Assembly: GCF_001634365.1 (NCBI RefSeq)
Contig: NZ_CP014579.1
Coordinates: 1-64,000 of the forward strand
DNA length: 64,000 bases
Reading direction: 5' to 3'
Source: Paraburkholderia phytofirmans OLGA172
GTDB taxonomy: Bacteria; Pseudomonadota; Gammaproteobacteria; Burkholderiales; Burkholderiaceae
The notes beneath the pieces are model-generated. The model had not been told where the DNA came from and searched no databases. It worked only from the letters and a program-made list of their open reading frames with translations. Position 1 is the stretch's first letter; the number at the start of each line of letters is the position of its first letter. Made by a program: the position numbers and the translations under genes. This document shows positions 16,509-25,180 of the stretch, in pieces.

Positions 16509-18899
16509 ATGACTATCCGTCATCGCATCACGCTATTGGTTGTCTTGATGTTTGTCGCCTTGTCGGCGATCGGCGGCTACGCCGTGTATCAGACGCGCGG
16601 CAGCGCAGCCGAAGTGCGCAAGGTGACGGAAGGCGTCGTGCCCAGCGCGCTGGCTTCCGCTGACCTCGTCTCGCAAGTCAAAGACGTACAGCTCGCAACC
16701 ATGACGTTGGTCTACGCGCCGGACGCCAACATGGTCGCCCAGGCACAAGACGAACTGAAGAAGAAAAAGGCCTCGTTGCAACAGGCCCTCGCGCTGCAGG
16801 CCAAAGACGCCGCGAGCCACGCCCAGCAAGGCCTCGTCTCCCAGGCCAACGACAGCCTCGAGAACTACTTTTCCGCTATCGCCGAGACGGCGAAAATGAA
16901 GGCCGACGGCAAGAACGAGCTGGCGCAAGCCTATCTGTTCGCCAACGTCGCGCAGTATCGCGACGAACTCGAAGGCATCGTTGAAACCCTGCGCGTCGAG
17001 AAGAACCGCCAGAAAGACGAGGCGATCACCGCACTGAACGCCACGCTTTCCACCACCACGACGGCCATCGCCATCGTCACCGGCATCGCGATCATTCTGC
17101 TGACCTCGATCGGCTCGCTGCTCTACCGTCAGATCACTCGCCCGCTTAGCCGCATGCAAGCCATGATGAGCGAGATCGCGTCGAGCCAGGATTTCACGCG
17201 GCGCGTGCCGGTGGGCCGGCTGGACGAGATCGGCCATTCGATCGTCGCCTTCAACGGCATGATCGAAAAGATCCAGGAAAGCTCGGCGCAACTCAAGCAG
17301 AAGACCGCCGATATCCAGGCGATGTTGCAGAACATGCAGCAAGGTATTTTGACGGTGATCGACGGCGCCGTGATTCACTCGGAGTACTCGGCGTATCTGG
17401 AAGACATCTTCGAAACGAAAGACATCGCCGGGCGTGGCCTGATGGATCTGGTGTTCTCGGATACCGATCTCGGTTCGGACGTGCTCTCGCAAGTGGATGC
17501 AGCCGCACATGCGTGCCTCGGCGAAGACTGCATCAACTTCGCGTTCAATCAGCATTTGCTGGTCGGCGAAATTTCAAACCGCATGGCCGATGGCCGGGTG
17601 AAGATTCTAGACCTCAGCTGGTCGGCGATCACAGACGAAAACGACGTGATCGTGCGTTTGATGCTGTGCGTGCGCGACGTCACCGAACTGCGCAAGCTCG
17701 CTGCCGAAGCCAGCGAACAGCGCCGCCGTCTCGACATGATCGGCGAGATTCTCGCGGTGAGCGAAGAGAAGTTCCATCACTTCATCGAAAGCTCCGCGGG
17801 TTTTGTCAGCGAGAACGAGCGCATCATCCGCAAGCATTCGGAAGCGGACCATGCGGCGATCGCCGAACTGTTCCGCAACATGCACACCATCAAGGGCAAT
17901 GCACGGACCTATAACCTGGCGCATCTGACCAATGTCGTTCATGAAACCGAGCAGAGCTATCACGAACTGCGCCAACCGGACGCGGACCGCTCGTGGGATC
18001 AGGAACACCTGATGCAGGAACTGACACGCGTGCGCGAGGCGATCGAGAGCTACGCCAGGATCAACGAACAGAGCCTCGGCCGCAAGGCCAAAGCCGGCGC
18101 AAACAACGCCGGCAATGCGGGCCGTTACGTGATGGTCGAGAAGGACCAGATTCAGCAGACCCTGAGCATGCTGGACAAGACGAACGCCGGCGAACTCCAC
18201 GAATTGCAGTCGATGCGCGATGCGATGCGCCGAACCTTGCGCGCGCTCGGCAGCGAAAGCGTGCGCGACGCGCTGTCCGGCGTGCTGGACTCGCTGCCTT
18301 CGCTCGCACAAGAGCTGGGCAAGCCGGCGCCGACCGTGCGTATCGACGACAACGGCTACCGTCTGCGCGGCCAGGCGGCCGGCACGCTGAACAACGTGTT
18401 CATGCATCTGTTGCGCAATTCGATGGACCACGGTATCGAAACCGTCGAGGCGCGCAGCGCACACGGCAAGACGCCGGCTGGCACGATCGATATCGAAGTG
18501 GGCGTCGACAACCGCGCGCTGCAGATCACGCTCAGCGACGACGGCCGCGGCCTCGCGCTCGAACGGATTCGCGGGATTGCCGTCGAGCGCGGCTGGATCG
18601 GCAGCGACGAACAACTGAGCGACGAAGCCATTGCCGAATTCATTTTCCGGCCGGGCTTCTCAACCGCAGCAACAGTCACGGAAGTGTCGGGCCGTGGCGT
18701 GGGCATGGACGCCGTGCGCGATTTCCTCAAGCGCGAGAACGGCCGCATCGAACTGCGCTTCACCGACGATCACAAGGGCGCATCGTTCCGCCAGTTCCAG
18801 ACGATTGTCTGCCTGCCGGATAGCGTTGTTGTCGATACGCTGGGTGTGGAAGCGCGCGGCGATGCCGGCGAAGTGCAATTTGACGCGATAACGGTTTGA
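16509..18899 (+). CDS. Membrane sensor kinase with Hpt and CheA-type ATPase domains
   Basis: A 796-residue protein. Order of parts: a transmembrane helix (about 8-28), a four-helix MCP-like periplasmic sensor, a second transmembrane helix (about 185-206), HAMP (about 207-260), a PAS-like region (about 275-400), an Hpt domain with phospho-acceptor His459 in MHTIKGNARTY, and a CheA-type ATPase (NNVFMHLLRNSMDHGIE near 627, DDGRG near 676, GRGVGMDAVR near 727). The Hpt is inside the receptor and no CheW-like P5 domain is seen, so this is a fused receptor-kinase rather than classical CheA. It heads a run with an MCP-like protein, CheX-like proteins and a CheY-like regulator. The signal is unknown. 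Confidence 0.88.
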   Translation: MTIRHRITLLVVLMFVALSAIGGYAVYQTRGSAAEVRKVTEGVVPSALASADLVSQVKDVQLATMTLVYAPDANMVAQAQDELKKKKASLQQALALQAKDAASHAQQGLVSQANDSLENYFSAIAETAKMKADGKNELAQAYLFANVAQYRDELEGIVETLRVEKNRQKDEAITALNATLSTTTTAIAIVTGIAIILLTSIGSLLYRQITRPLSRMQAMMSEIASSQDFTRRVPVGRLDEIGHSIVAFNGMIEKIQESSAQLKQKTADIQAMLQNMQQGILTVIDGAVIHSEYSAYLEDIFETKDIAGRGLMDLVFSDTDLGSDVLSQVDAAAHACLGEDCINFAFNQHLLVGEISNRMADGRVKILDLSWSAITDENDVIVRLMLCVRDVTELRKLAAEASEQRRRLDMIGEILAVSEEKFHHFIESSAGFVSENERIIRKHSEADHAAIAELFRNMHTIKGNARTYNLAHLTNVVHETEQSYHELRQPDADRSWDQEHLMQELTRVREAIESYARINEQSLGRKAKAGANNAGNAGRYVMVEKDQIQQTLSMLDKTNAGELHELQSMRDAMRRTLRALGSESVRDALSGVLDSLPSLAQELGKPAPTVRIDDNGYRLRGQAAGTLNNVFMHLLRNSMDHGIETVEARSAHGKTPAGTIDIEVGVDNRALQITLSDDGRGLALERIRGIAVERGWIGSDEQLSDEAIAEFIFRPGFSTAATVTEVSGRGVGMDAVRDFLKRENGRIELRFTDDHKGASFRQFQTIVCLPDSVVVDTLGVEARGDAGEVQFDAITV

Positions 18900-18954
18900 A
18901 CGTCGGTCGAACGCGGATTGACGCGCTTCACGACGGACTTTGGAAGGATAGGTT

Positions 18955-19689
18955 GTGATTCAACAGTACGTCTTGGCGGCAGTGGCAGGCAGCGCGGTGA
19001 CCGCGCTGCTGGCATTGGTCGCGCACAAATTGCACAGCACGAGGCTGACGGCACGGCTCTCCGCCGAAGCCGATGTCCGGATCAAAGCGCTGTCGGCGGA
19101 ACAGGCGGACCATGGTGAAGCGATCCGCGAACGCGAACAGGCCGTGCAAGAGATGGAAGCGTTGGCCGCGCAGTTGCGTGAGGAGCTGAGGCAGCAATCG
19201 GCCAGCGTCGACGAGCTGCGCGCAACGCTGAAAGCAGCCACTGACGACAAAGACCAGTGGGCGCATCAGGCACAACAGATCGCCGGCGAAGCCGCGCGTC
19301 TGAAGAGCCTCGGCGCGACATTCGAGCGTTGGCACGAGCAGATGATCTCGCTGATGACGCAGAACCACGACATGCACGCGAAGAATCAGGAGCTGTCGTC
19401 GATCGTCCGGCATGTGGTGATCGTGTCGCTGAACGCGTCGATCGAGGCCGCGCGTGCAGGTCCGGCCGGACGCGGCTTCGCGGTGGTGGCAAGCGAGGTC
19501 CGGGCGCTCGCCGCGCGTTCTGAGGAATTGTCGAAAAGCTATCGCGACAGCCTGCACCGCAACGATCTGACCACCACCTCCACCTTCCAGGACATCCAGG
19601 CGGGCGGCAAGATGATCGCGGCGTCGCTCTCGAGCGTCGAATCGCTCGCCAACCAGTTTCACTCGAAGCTGCACCAGGTGCCGATGTGA
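18955..19689 (+). CDS. MCP-like signalling protein lacking HAMP
   Basis: A 244-residue protein with one N-terminal membrane helix (about 4-22), a coiled coil (about 35-120) and the chemoreceptor signalling tip core, LNASIEAARAGPAGRGFAVV then ASEVRALAARSEELSKSY (about 160-200). It has no periplasmic domain, HAMP or methylation bundle of normal length. The GTG at 18955 has GGAAGGATAGG just upstream. The next gene starts inside its stop codon (ATGTGA), so they are translationally coupled. Probably it scaffolds or modulates the upstream kinase (inference). Confidence 0.85.
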   Translation: MIQQYVLAAVAGSAVTALLALVAHKLHSTRLTARLSAEADVRIKALSAEQADHGEAIREREQAVQEMEALAAQLREELRQQSASVDELRATLKAATDDKDQWAHQAQQIAGEAARLKSLGATFERWHEQMISLMTQNHDMHAKNQELSSIVRHVVIVSLNASIEAARAGPAGRGFAVVASEVRALAARSEELSKSYRDSLHRNDLTTTSTFQDIQAGGKMIAASLSSVESLANQFHSKLHQVPM

Positions 19690-20225
19690 TCACGGGCAAC
19701 GCCAAGGACAGCTTCGAGCGCATTTTCCGCAAAGCGGCACAGGCGCGCCTGCCGCTGGATTCCGGCGATGCGTGCGAGATCGCGCCGCTCGCCGGGGCCG
19801 GCACAGGCGCAACGAAGGACACCCAGGTGGTCGTGCTGACCATCTCGTCGATTGTGTTCAGACTACTGCTGATCCTTCACTTCGACGAAAGCGACAGCAC
19901 CCGCAACTACTACCTGAAAGAGTCCGACGAACGCCCGTTCCAGGAAGCGTTTCTGGAAATCTGCAATTTGTGCTGTGGCGCGATGAATCAGGAACTGCTG
20001 CATTACTTCCCGGACCTCGGCATGTCGACGCCCTATGTATTGAGCGCGCGTTGTCTGGGGCATCTGCCGGAATTGAAGCCGGGTTTGCTGTCGTCGTATT
20101 CGATCACGCTTGGCGGTTCCGTGCAGCTTGCTGCGACGATATGCGTGTGCGCCCATGCGCCGATCGACTTCGTGGCGGACACGAGCACGATCGAAGACTC
20201 CAGCGGTGAGCTGGAGTTGTTTTAA
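19686..20225 (+). CDS. CheX/CheC-like protein
   Basis: A 179-residue protein with a helix resembling the CheX/CheC phosphatase motif (E-x-x-N followed by G): EICNLCCGAMNQELLHYF at about 97-114. The remainder is compatible with a CheX alpha/beta fold. The GTG start at 19686 overlaps the previous stop, and this coupling places it in the same complex. If active it would dephosphorylate the CheY-like partner; that is inference from motif and context. Confidence 0.65.
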   Translation: MITGNAKDSFERIFRKAAQARLPLDSGDACEIAPLAGAGTGATKDTQVVVLTISSIVFRLLLILHFDESDSTRNYYLKESDERPFQEAFLEICNLCCGAMNQELLHYFPDLGMSTPYVLSARCLGHLPELKPGLLSSYSITLGGSVQLAATICVCAHAPIDFVADTSTIEDSSGELELF

Positions 20226-20269
20226 CTGTCGACCACGACGCCGATATTTGCAGTGAGCAGGAACGCGAA

Positions 20270-21241
20270 ATGAACATGAACAAACCGGTCAGCAAGGTGC
20301 TGGTGCTGGACGACTGCCCGGCGCACAAAGAGGCGCTGAAGCGCTTCTGCGACGAGAACAATCTGGTCGGTGTGAAAGTCGGCAAGAACCGCTTGCAGTC
20401 GGTGCTGCGCTCGAACATCGATCTGGGCGCGGTTCTGTTCGCCGAAGGCTACGGCGGCTCGGCCGAAGCGAGCGCCGAGATCGCGATCAGGATCAATGCG
20501 GTGCGCCCCGAGTTGCCGATCATCATGCGGCGGGATCATGATCCGAGTGTCGACGGTTTGCCGGAGAGCTTGCGCCGCGTGGTCTGCGCAACGTACGTCG
20601 CGCACGATATGGCGCCCTTGCGGAAGGTGATCGACGAATACATCTTCAGCCTGGATTATCCGAACGCGTTAGTGCGTGGCATTGCCGACATGACGCAGGC
20701 GATTCTCGGCGACGTGTTCAAGAACCTGAGCATCACGTGCGACACGCCGTATATCGTGCGCGACAGGATTATCTTCGGCGAGGTGTTCAGCCTGATTCCG
20801 CTGGAAAGCGCGTGGTGCCGCGGCTACATGATGATGCAGGCGGAAGAAGCGCCGATTCTCGAACTGCTCGATCGCTCTCGGATGATCGACAACGCGGAAG
20901 ACGGCGAAGCAAACTTCCGCGATCTGAATGGCGTGCTCGGTGAGGTGACGAATCTGATCTGGGGTTCGTTCAGGAACCGCTATGTCGGCGATGCGGACGC
21001 CTGGTTGCGCAGCCAGGTACAGGTGCCGCTGCTGGTGAATCACAAGCACAAGTACATCTCGTTTGGCAGCGGAAATCCGCAGCTGTGTTTCATGTACTCG
21101 CTGACTGACCCGCAGTCTGGCCGGTCGGTCAAGCTGCATCAACGTTTTGTGTTCAGCCTGAGCTGGTCGCCGGAGGACTTCAAGGAAGTCACGAACGATG
21201 TCGGCGCGATGGTCGAAGCGGGCGAACTGGATCTGTTTTGA
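20270..21241 (+). CDS. Pseudo-receiver/CheX fusion protein
   Basis: A 323-residue protein. Residues 8-125 have receiver topology (KVLVLDDCPAHKEALKRF) but the phospho-acceptor position reads LGAVLFAEGYGG, with no Asp at the end of strand 3, so phosphorylation is unlikely. The C-terminal half is CheX-like, with GEVTNLIWGSFRNRY carrying the E-x-x-N phosphatase signature. AGGAA precedes the ATG. It is fourth in the sensor operon and its ending, AGELDLF, resembles the SGELELF ending of the preceding CheX-like protein, suggesting relatedness or a shared docking tail (inference). Confidence 0.78.
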   Translation: MNMNKPVSKVLVLDDCPAHKEALKRFCDENNLVGVKVGKNRLQSVLRSNIDLGAVLFAEGYGGSAEASAEIAIRINAVRPELPIIMRRDHDPSVDGLPESLRRVVCATYVAHDMAPLRKVIDEYIFSLDYPNALVRGIADMTQAILGDVFKNLSITCDTPYIVRDRIIFGEVFSLIPLESAWCRGYMMMQAEEAPILELLDRSRMIDNAEDGEANFRDLNGVLGEVTNLIWGSFRNRYVGDADAWLRSQVQVPLLVNHKHKYISFGSGNPQLCFMYSLTDPQSGRSVKLHQRFVFSLSWSPEDFKEVTNDVGAMVEAGELDLF

Positions 21242-21261
21242 ATGTTGTCATAGGAAAAAAC

Positions 21262-21627
21262 ATGTCGAAAATTCTGGTGGTGGATGACTCGAGCACGGTG
21301 CGCGACGAAGTGGCCGGCTTTCTGAAGAAGAACGGCCTGGACGTCGACACGGCGGTGGACGGCAAGGACGGCCTCGCCAAACTGAAGGCCAGCCCCGGCA
21401 TCAAGCTGGTGATCAGCGACGTCAACATGCCGAACATGGACGGCCTGACGATGGTCGAGAAGATTCGCGGTGAACTAGCGAACACGACCGTCAACGTCAT
21501 CATGCTGACGACCGAGAGCAGCCCGGCGATGAAAGAGCGCGGCAAGGCGGCTGGCGTGAAAGGCTGGATCGTCAAGCCGTTCAAGGGCGACGCAGTGCTG
21601 GAAACGTTCCGCAAGTTGGCGAGCTAG
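21262..21627 (+). CDS. CheY-like single-domain response regulator
   Basis: A 121-residue receiver with all active-site residues: the acidic pair in LVVDDSS, phospho-acceptor Asp in VISDVNMPNMDGL, Thr in MLTTES and Lys in VKPFKG. It has no output domain. The ATG at 21262 has AGGA 6 bases upstream; an upstream TTG at 21238 overlapping the previous stop is less likely. It ends the operon and is the probable phosphoryl acceptor of the kinase at 16509. Confidence 0.93.
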   Translation: MSKILVVDDSSTVRDEVAGFLKKNGLDVDTAVDGKDGLAKLKASPGIKLVISDVNMPNMDGLTMVEKIRGELANTTVNVIMLTTESSPAMKERGKAAGVKGWIVKPFKGDAVLETFRKLAS

Positions 21628-21654
21628 ACACGGCAAGCGCGGCCGGGTTTGGCG

Positions 21655-22339
21655 AAGGTGAGAATTTTCGGGAGCCGCGCGGCGGTGTTGTGCAAAGCAA
21701 GCTTCGCGATCACGGCCCCCGTCAAAAACACGCTAAATACGTGAAAAAACAGCCGTCGCGATGATGACGGCGGACTGTGCCGGCGCGTTGGCTTATCCAA
21801 AGGTGAGAATATTCGGGAGCGTGACGCGATAGCGGACACGTGAGTTGCGCCGCTTCATTGCGCCTCACCACCCAGGCCCGAGTCGATCAATCAGTGACGC
21901 ATGGGCCGTGAACAAGCAGCGCGCACTGACTGTCAGGCACTAAGTGCAAGCGCCTGACACACACGGCCTCTTACCTGGGTATGCAGATTACCCGGCCACT
22001 TCCAAAGGTGAGGGTTTGCGGGAGTAGCCTGTTCTGGACCACCGGTGCCACGCCCAGCATGCCTTTGCGGCCTGCCCCCACGCTCGGAAGGTGAGCTTTT
22101 TCGGGAGCAGTCAGATGGACACTTCGCGTCGAACCCCAGTCGCTCCGTGCCAAAGGTGAGATTTTTCGGGAGCTGATCCGCGCATCGCACCGTGGCTTTG
22201 CGAGCGGTCCCCAATCACGTTCCGTGTTGAAAGAGTTGGGAAAAATTTGCCAGGCTTGGGGGCGGCCGAGCGCGGTGCGATAGTTGCGCCCGGCGTGCGA
22301 GTATCGGCGGATCAGCCCAAAGGTGAGGTTTTACGGGAG
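21655..22339 (-). repeat. Cluster of six well-conserved reverse-oriented iteron-like repeats
   Basis: Copies at 21655, 21800, 22005, 22088, 22153 and 22320, each 20 bp and ending CGGGAG, for example AAGGTGAGATTTTTCGGGAG at 22153. This cluster matches the reverse complement of the origin consensus better than the others outside the origin. It fills the roughly 730-bp gene-free gap (21628-22354) between the response regulator and the SDR gene. I see no gene in that gap. Confidence 0.92.
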
Positions 22340-22354
22340 CGTTGTACTCGCGTG

Positions 22355-23113
22355 TCAGCCTTGCTTCGCGACCTCGCGAATGTCGGCTACCGGCGTTTTC
22401 CCGAATGCATCGCTGAAGGCGTAATCGAGCAACTGGGTGGCGCATTGCTCCGGTGTCGAAAGCTGGCCGTTGCGCTTGAGGTCTTCGAATTTTTCGCGCA
22501 TCGGGAACCGTTCGGTGCCGCTGCCGCGAATTTCCGCCTGCATATTCGTATCGATGACGCCCGGCGCCAGGCTGCAGATGCGCAGCGCGCGATTCGCGTC
22601 GAGTGCAACGGCGCGCGCGTGATGATCGAGTGCGGCCTTGGTCGCGCAGTAGATGCTCCAACCGGGATACGCATTGCGCGCCGCGCCACTCGAGATATGC
22701 ATGATGCGCCGATCGGTCGCGTCGACGCCGGCCGCGGCGAGCGCGCTCGCCAGCATCAGCGGCGTGGCCACATTCAGGCTCACGGCGGTGGCGATGTCCG
22801 CGGCGTCCTGGCCTTCGATCGGACCGATCGGCTGAACCGTGCCCGCATTGTTGATCAGCAGTACGGTCTGCGCGCCGCTGACGAAGCTGCGCAGTGCATC
22901 GGTTGCGACCCACTGCGCGACGCGCGTGGGATCGGCAAGCTCGAGTTCGATTTCTTCGAGCAGTGCAGGGAAACGCTCTTTGAGCGTGGCATGACGCGAG
23001 CGGGACAAACCCAGTACCGCGACGCCGCGCGCCAGCAGTTGTTCAGCGAGGGATGCGCCGAGGCCGCGAGTGTGACCGGTAACGATCGCGCGGATTGGAG
23101 AAGAAGTGGACAT
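22355..23113 (-). CDS. Short-chain dehydrogenase/reductase
   Basis: A 252-residue classical SDR: NAD(P)-binding TGHTRGLGASLAE near the N-terminus, NNAGT near residue 90, catalytic Ser in HISSGAAR, and the YxxxK pair in YCATKAALDHHARA. The substrate cannot be read from the sequence; the closest recalled subgroup is sepiapterin-reductase-like SDRs. AAGGAAC precedes the ATG. The remnant of a Na+/H+ antiporter lies immediately upstream on the same strand and its frame runs into this gene. Confidence 0.9.
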   Translation of the reverse strand: MSTSSPIRAIVTGHTRGLGASLAEQLLARGVAVLGLSRSRHATLKERFPALLEEIELELADPTRVAQWVATDALRSFVSGAQTVLLINNAGTVQPIGPIEGQDAADIATAVSLNVATPLMLASALAAAGVDATDRRIMHISSGAARNAYPGWSIYCATKAALDHHARAVALDANRALRICSLAPGVIDTNMQAEIRGSGTERFPMREKFEDLKRNGQLSTPEQCATQLLDYAFSDAFGKTPVADIREVAKQG

Positions 23114-23573
23114 GTCGTTCCTTGTGATCGTTGGCTTGAGAAGAGCGCCATTTTCTCACGCGTTCCAGTACGGCCTTCGCGGCGATGGCGTCAGGCGGCG
23201 AGACGATCGCGCCCAGCGCGAAGCACGCGCTCCACGGTAAGGACGGCACGACCCAATGCACGACCAGGCCGACCGCGAGGGTCGTAAAGGCGACGGCGCC
23301 GATCGCAAGCAGCAGGATGCCACCGAGATTGCGCTTGAATTCGTCCCACACGGAGAAGTAGGCACAGTCCATGAGGAGCGGCGGCAGGAACACGATCAGG
23401 ACCAGCTCGGGATCGAGGTTGATGGTCGGCAGGCCCAGCACGAAGGCCATCGCAGCGCCACCGACCGGAAGTGCCGCGGCCGGTGGGAGTCGCAGCCGCT
23501 TGGCGAGCAGTTGGAGACCGATCATCGCGACGAGCGACAGCAGGACGAGTTTGAAGCCCATGACGGAGGACAT
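23043..23573 (-). pseudogene. Truncated Na+/H+ exchanger (CPA1 type)
   Basis: The frame begins MSSVMGFKLVLLSLVAMIGL and continues through hydrophobic segments typical of NhaP/CPA1 exchangers, including LPPLLMDCAYFSVWDEFKRN and ALGAIVSPPDAIAAKAVL. Family similarity stops near 23158, only about 140 residues in, where about 500 are normal. The frame then runs as unrelated sequence into the SDR gene and stops at 23043. The two pore-domain Asp motifs of a full exchanger are absent, so it should not transport ions. A deletion that joined this region to the SDR gene is the simplest explanation. Confidence 0.8.
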
Positions 23574-24052
23574 GCGGGAGCCTCGACGAGTGGCAAAGCG
23601 TGGGAGCTTCTTTGTATCACGGGGCGGGGCGTGTGCATGCGGCTGAGCCCATGGGCGATACGCCTGTGGCATCAAGCACTTGGCTTGGCTGTGCGCAAGT
23701 TGTCCACAGCCTTATGAACGAAAACTGGGGATAACTTTAGGGCGCCCGCTCGGACGGTTGGTCCGTACGGCGTCGCCCGCTTTTCTCTGGAGAGGGAGAG
23801 TCCGCTTGAGGCCGCTGAGCGCGTTCCCTCGCGATTCCCCATGCGCGTCCGCTATTCCTGTTATCACCGGTGGTGAGTGTTGATGACTGATAGGCGCTCG
23901 CGTGGTGTCCTACGAATTGTCGCGAACTCCAGTGAAAGCATATTTGTGAATATGCAATGAGATCGTAATTTTAGGAGTTGTCGGATAGTCGAGGTGGAAT
24001 GCTCCTTATAGGGTGCTTGGGCTTTAACCAAGTACAACTAATAAGGATGACT
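23574..24052. other. Intergenic region before the Rhs remnant
   Basis: About 480 bp without a supportable gene. It contains a 37-bp DnaA-box-like element at 23699-23735 and, at its right edge, the AAGGA ribosome binding site of the following short gene. Confidence 0.5.
23699..23735. repeat. DnaA-box-like inverted element, copy A
   Basis: TTGTCCACA (23700-23708) and TGGGGATAA (23726-23734) face each other across 17 bp. The element begins GTTGTCCACAGCCTT and ends GGGGATAAC. A similar element with the same spacing lies at 25406-25442. Confidence 0.65.
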
Positions 24053-24421
24053 ATGAAAAACAGCAGAATTACTGAGAGTCCAGCAGGCATGGCGGGCCGC
24101 CTGCTGGCCGCATTCATGTTGCTTATGTTCGCGTTCGGCGCAAACGCGGCGGACTGCAACGCGGTGTGGACAGCAACCGGCGCAAAACCGGGTTCGCCCA
24201 CCTGCCGGTGGGATGCATACGCCGGCGTACCAGGCGGCATGCAGTACTACAACTGCGTTAGTTTGCCGCTTATCGACGCGTGGTGCGCGACACCCACTAC
24301 GGAAGAACCAGAAGCGAGCTGTCCCGTCGCTGACCCGGTGTATCCGGGCAATGGCCATGCTGCAGGCACGCGTTGTACCGTCCGATTTAGAGTTGGCTCG
24401 ATTCGGATACCGGGCAAGTAA
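24053..24421 (+). pseudogene. Rhs-type protein N-terminal remnant
   Basis: A 122-codon gene with a signal peptide (about residues 1-35, ending near GANAA) and a Cys-rich segment: DCNAVW, CRWDAYAGVP, and the stretch SCPVADPVYPGNGHA. In large Rhs/DUF6531 proteins of Burkholderia, a similar CPVADPVYPGTG sequence precedes a long domain starting about LTEADF. Here the frame degenerates and stops within 25 residues of that point. It is therefore best read as a stump of a large Rhs toxin gene. The Rhs assignment is from memory of that motif. AAGGA precedes the ATG at 24053. Confidence 0.6.
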
Positions 24422-24436
24422 TCGGAGCACTGTTTG

Positions 24437-24889
24437 ATGAATACCATGCAACGACCATTAGCAAGCCACGAACGTCTGCTTCTGCAGTTTCTTCTTGCAG
24501 CGAACGAATCTTTTTATGGCGCTCACGTACTAAGGTGGAAAAATCAGGTTGAACGATGCACGGTCCATGAGGTCAATGTGCCCTACTGTCTGGCCATCAG
24601 TCACGATGAAATCAGAATTTCAGGTGGTGGCTTCATTACGCTCGCGCGCGAGTTGGTTTGCGTTGACGAGGGCGTGCCAGTGCTGATTTATGCTTGTGCG
24701 GTGGAGACGCAGTCAGGTTATGTCCTCGACTCTTTCGACATCGATCGTCTCGATGGAGAGCCTCTTGTGGCCTATCCCGAGCCAGGTGATGGCCTCATGG
24801 TCATGGAAGCGGGCAAACGCATAGGTGGGGCAGATTTGCGACACGTATACAAGGAGTCGGATCTGCCGCCGCGCTTTAAGCTTCCCTGA
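24437..24889 (+). CDS. DUF6984-like protein, possible Rhs-linked immunity
   Basis: A 150-residue soluble protein. The opening RPLASHERLLLQFLL and the following pattern resemble DUF6984 proteins, which often sit next to Rhs or polymorphic-toxin genes and may be immunity proteins. It follows the Rhs remnant by 15 bp and has GGAG 9 bases before the ATG. A related C-terminal half follows 100 bp downstream as a fragment. No catalytic motif is seen. Function is inference from context. Confidence 0.6.
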   Translation: MNTMQRPLASHERLLLQFLLAANESFYGAHVLRWKNQVERCTVHEVNVPYCLAISHDEIRISGGGFITLARELVCVDEGVPVLIYACAVETQSGYVLDSFDIDRLDGEPLVAYPEPGDGLMVMEAGKRIGGADLRHVYKESDLPPRFKLP

Positions 24890-24991
24890 GCCGCTATTGG
24901 TTGGGCCACGCGGGTTCATGAAGCGTTCGCGTCGGCTCGATCCGACCGCCGCGGTATTTGCATTACAGGGAATATTTATGCAAAGAACCCG

Positions 24992-25180
24992 GTGCTTATT
25001 TACGCAATCGTCCATAACACTCACGCAGGTTTCGTTCTGGACTCGTTCAACATTGATCGCCTTGATGGAGAACCACTTGTTAACTATCCCGAGGCAGGCA
25101 ACGGGTTAATGATTGTCGAGGGAAACAAGAGGGTCGGTGGGGCAGACTTGCGCCATCTCTATGGCGGATCGGGTTCGTAA
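24992..25180 (+). pseudogene. Partial second copy of the DUF6984-like gene
   Basis: About 62 codons aligning with the C-terminal half of the preceding gene: VLDSFNIDRLDGEPL against VLDSFDIDRLDGEPL, then NYPEAGNGLMIVEGNKRVGG against AYPEPGDGLMVMEAGKRIGG, and ADLRHLY against ADLRHVY. The N-terminal half is missing and no good start is present, so it is a decayed tandem duplicate. Confidence 0.8.

Noticed and set aside
22247..23287. A 346-codon open frame on the + strand opposite the SDR gene
   Set aside because: The minus strand has a complete SDR active site; the + frame has no domain and also runs over an iteron-like repeat.
23680..23883. A 67-codon frame over the first DnaA-box-like element
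   Set aside because: No ribosome site and no composition typical of coding sequence; it covers the inverted element.
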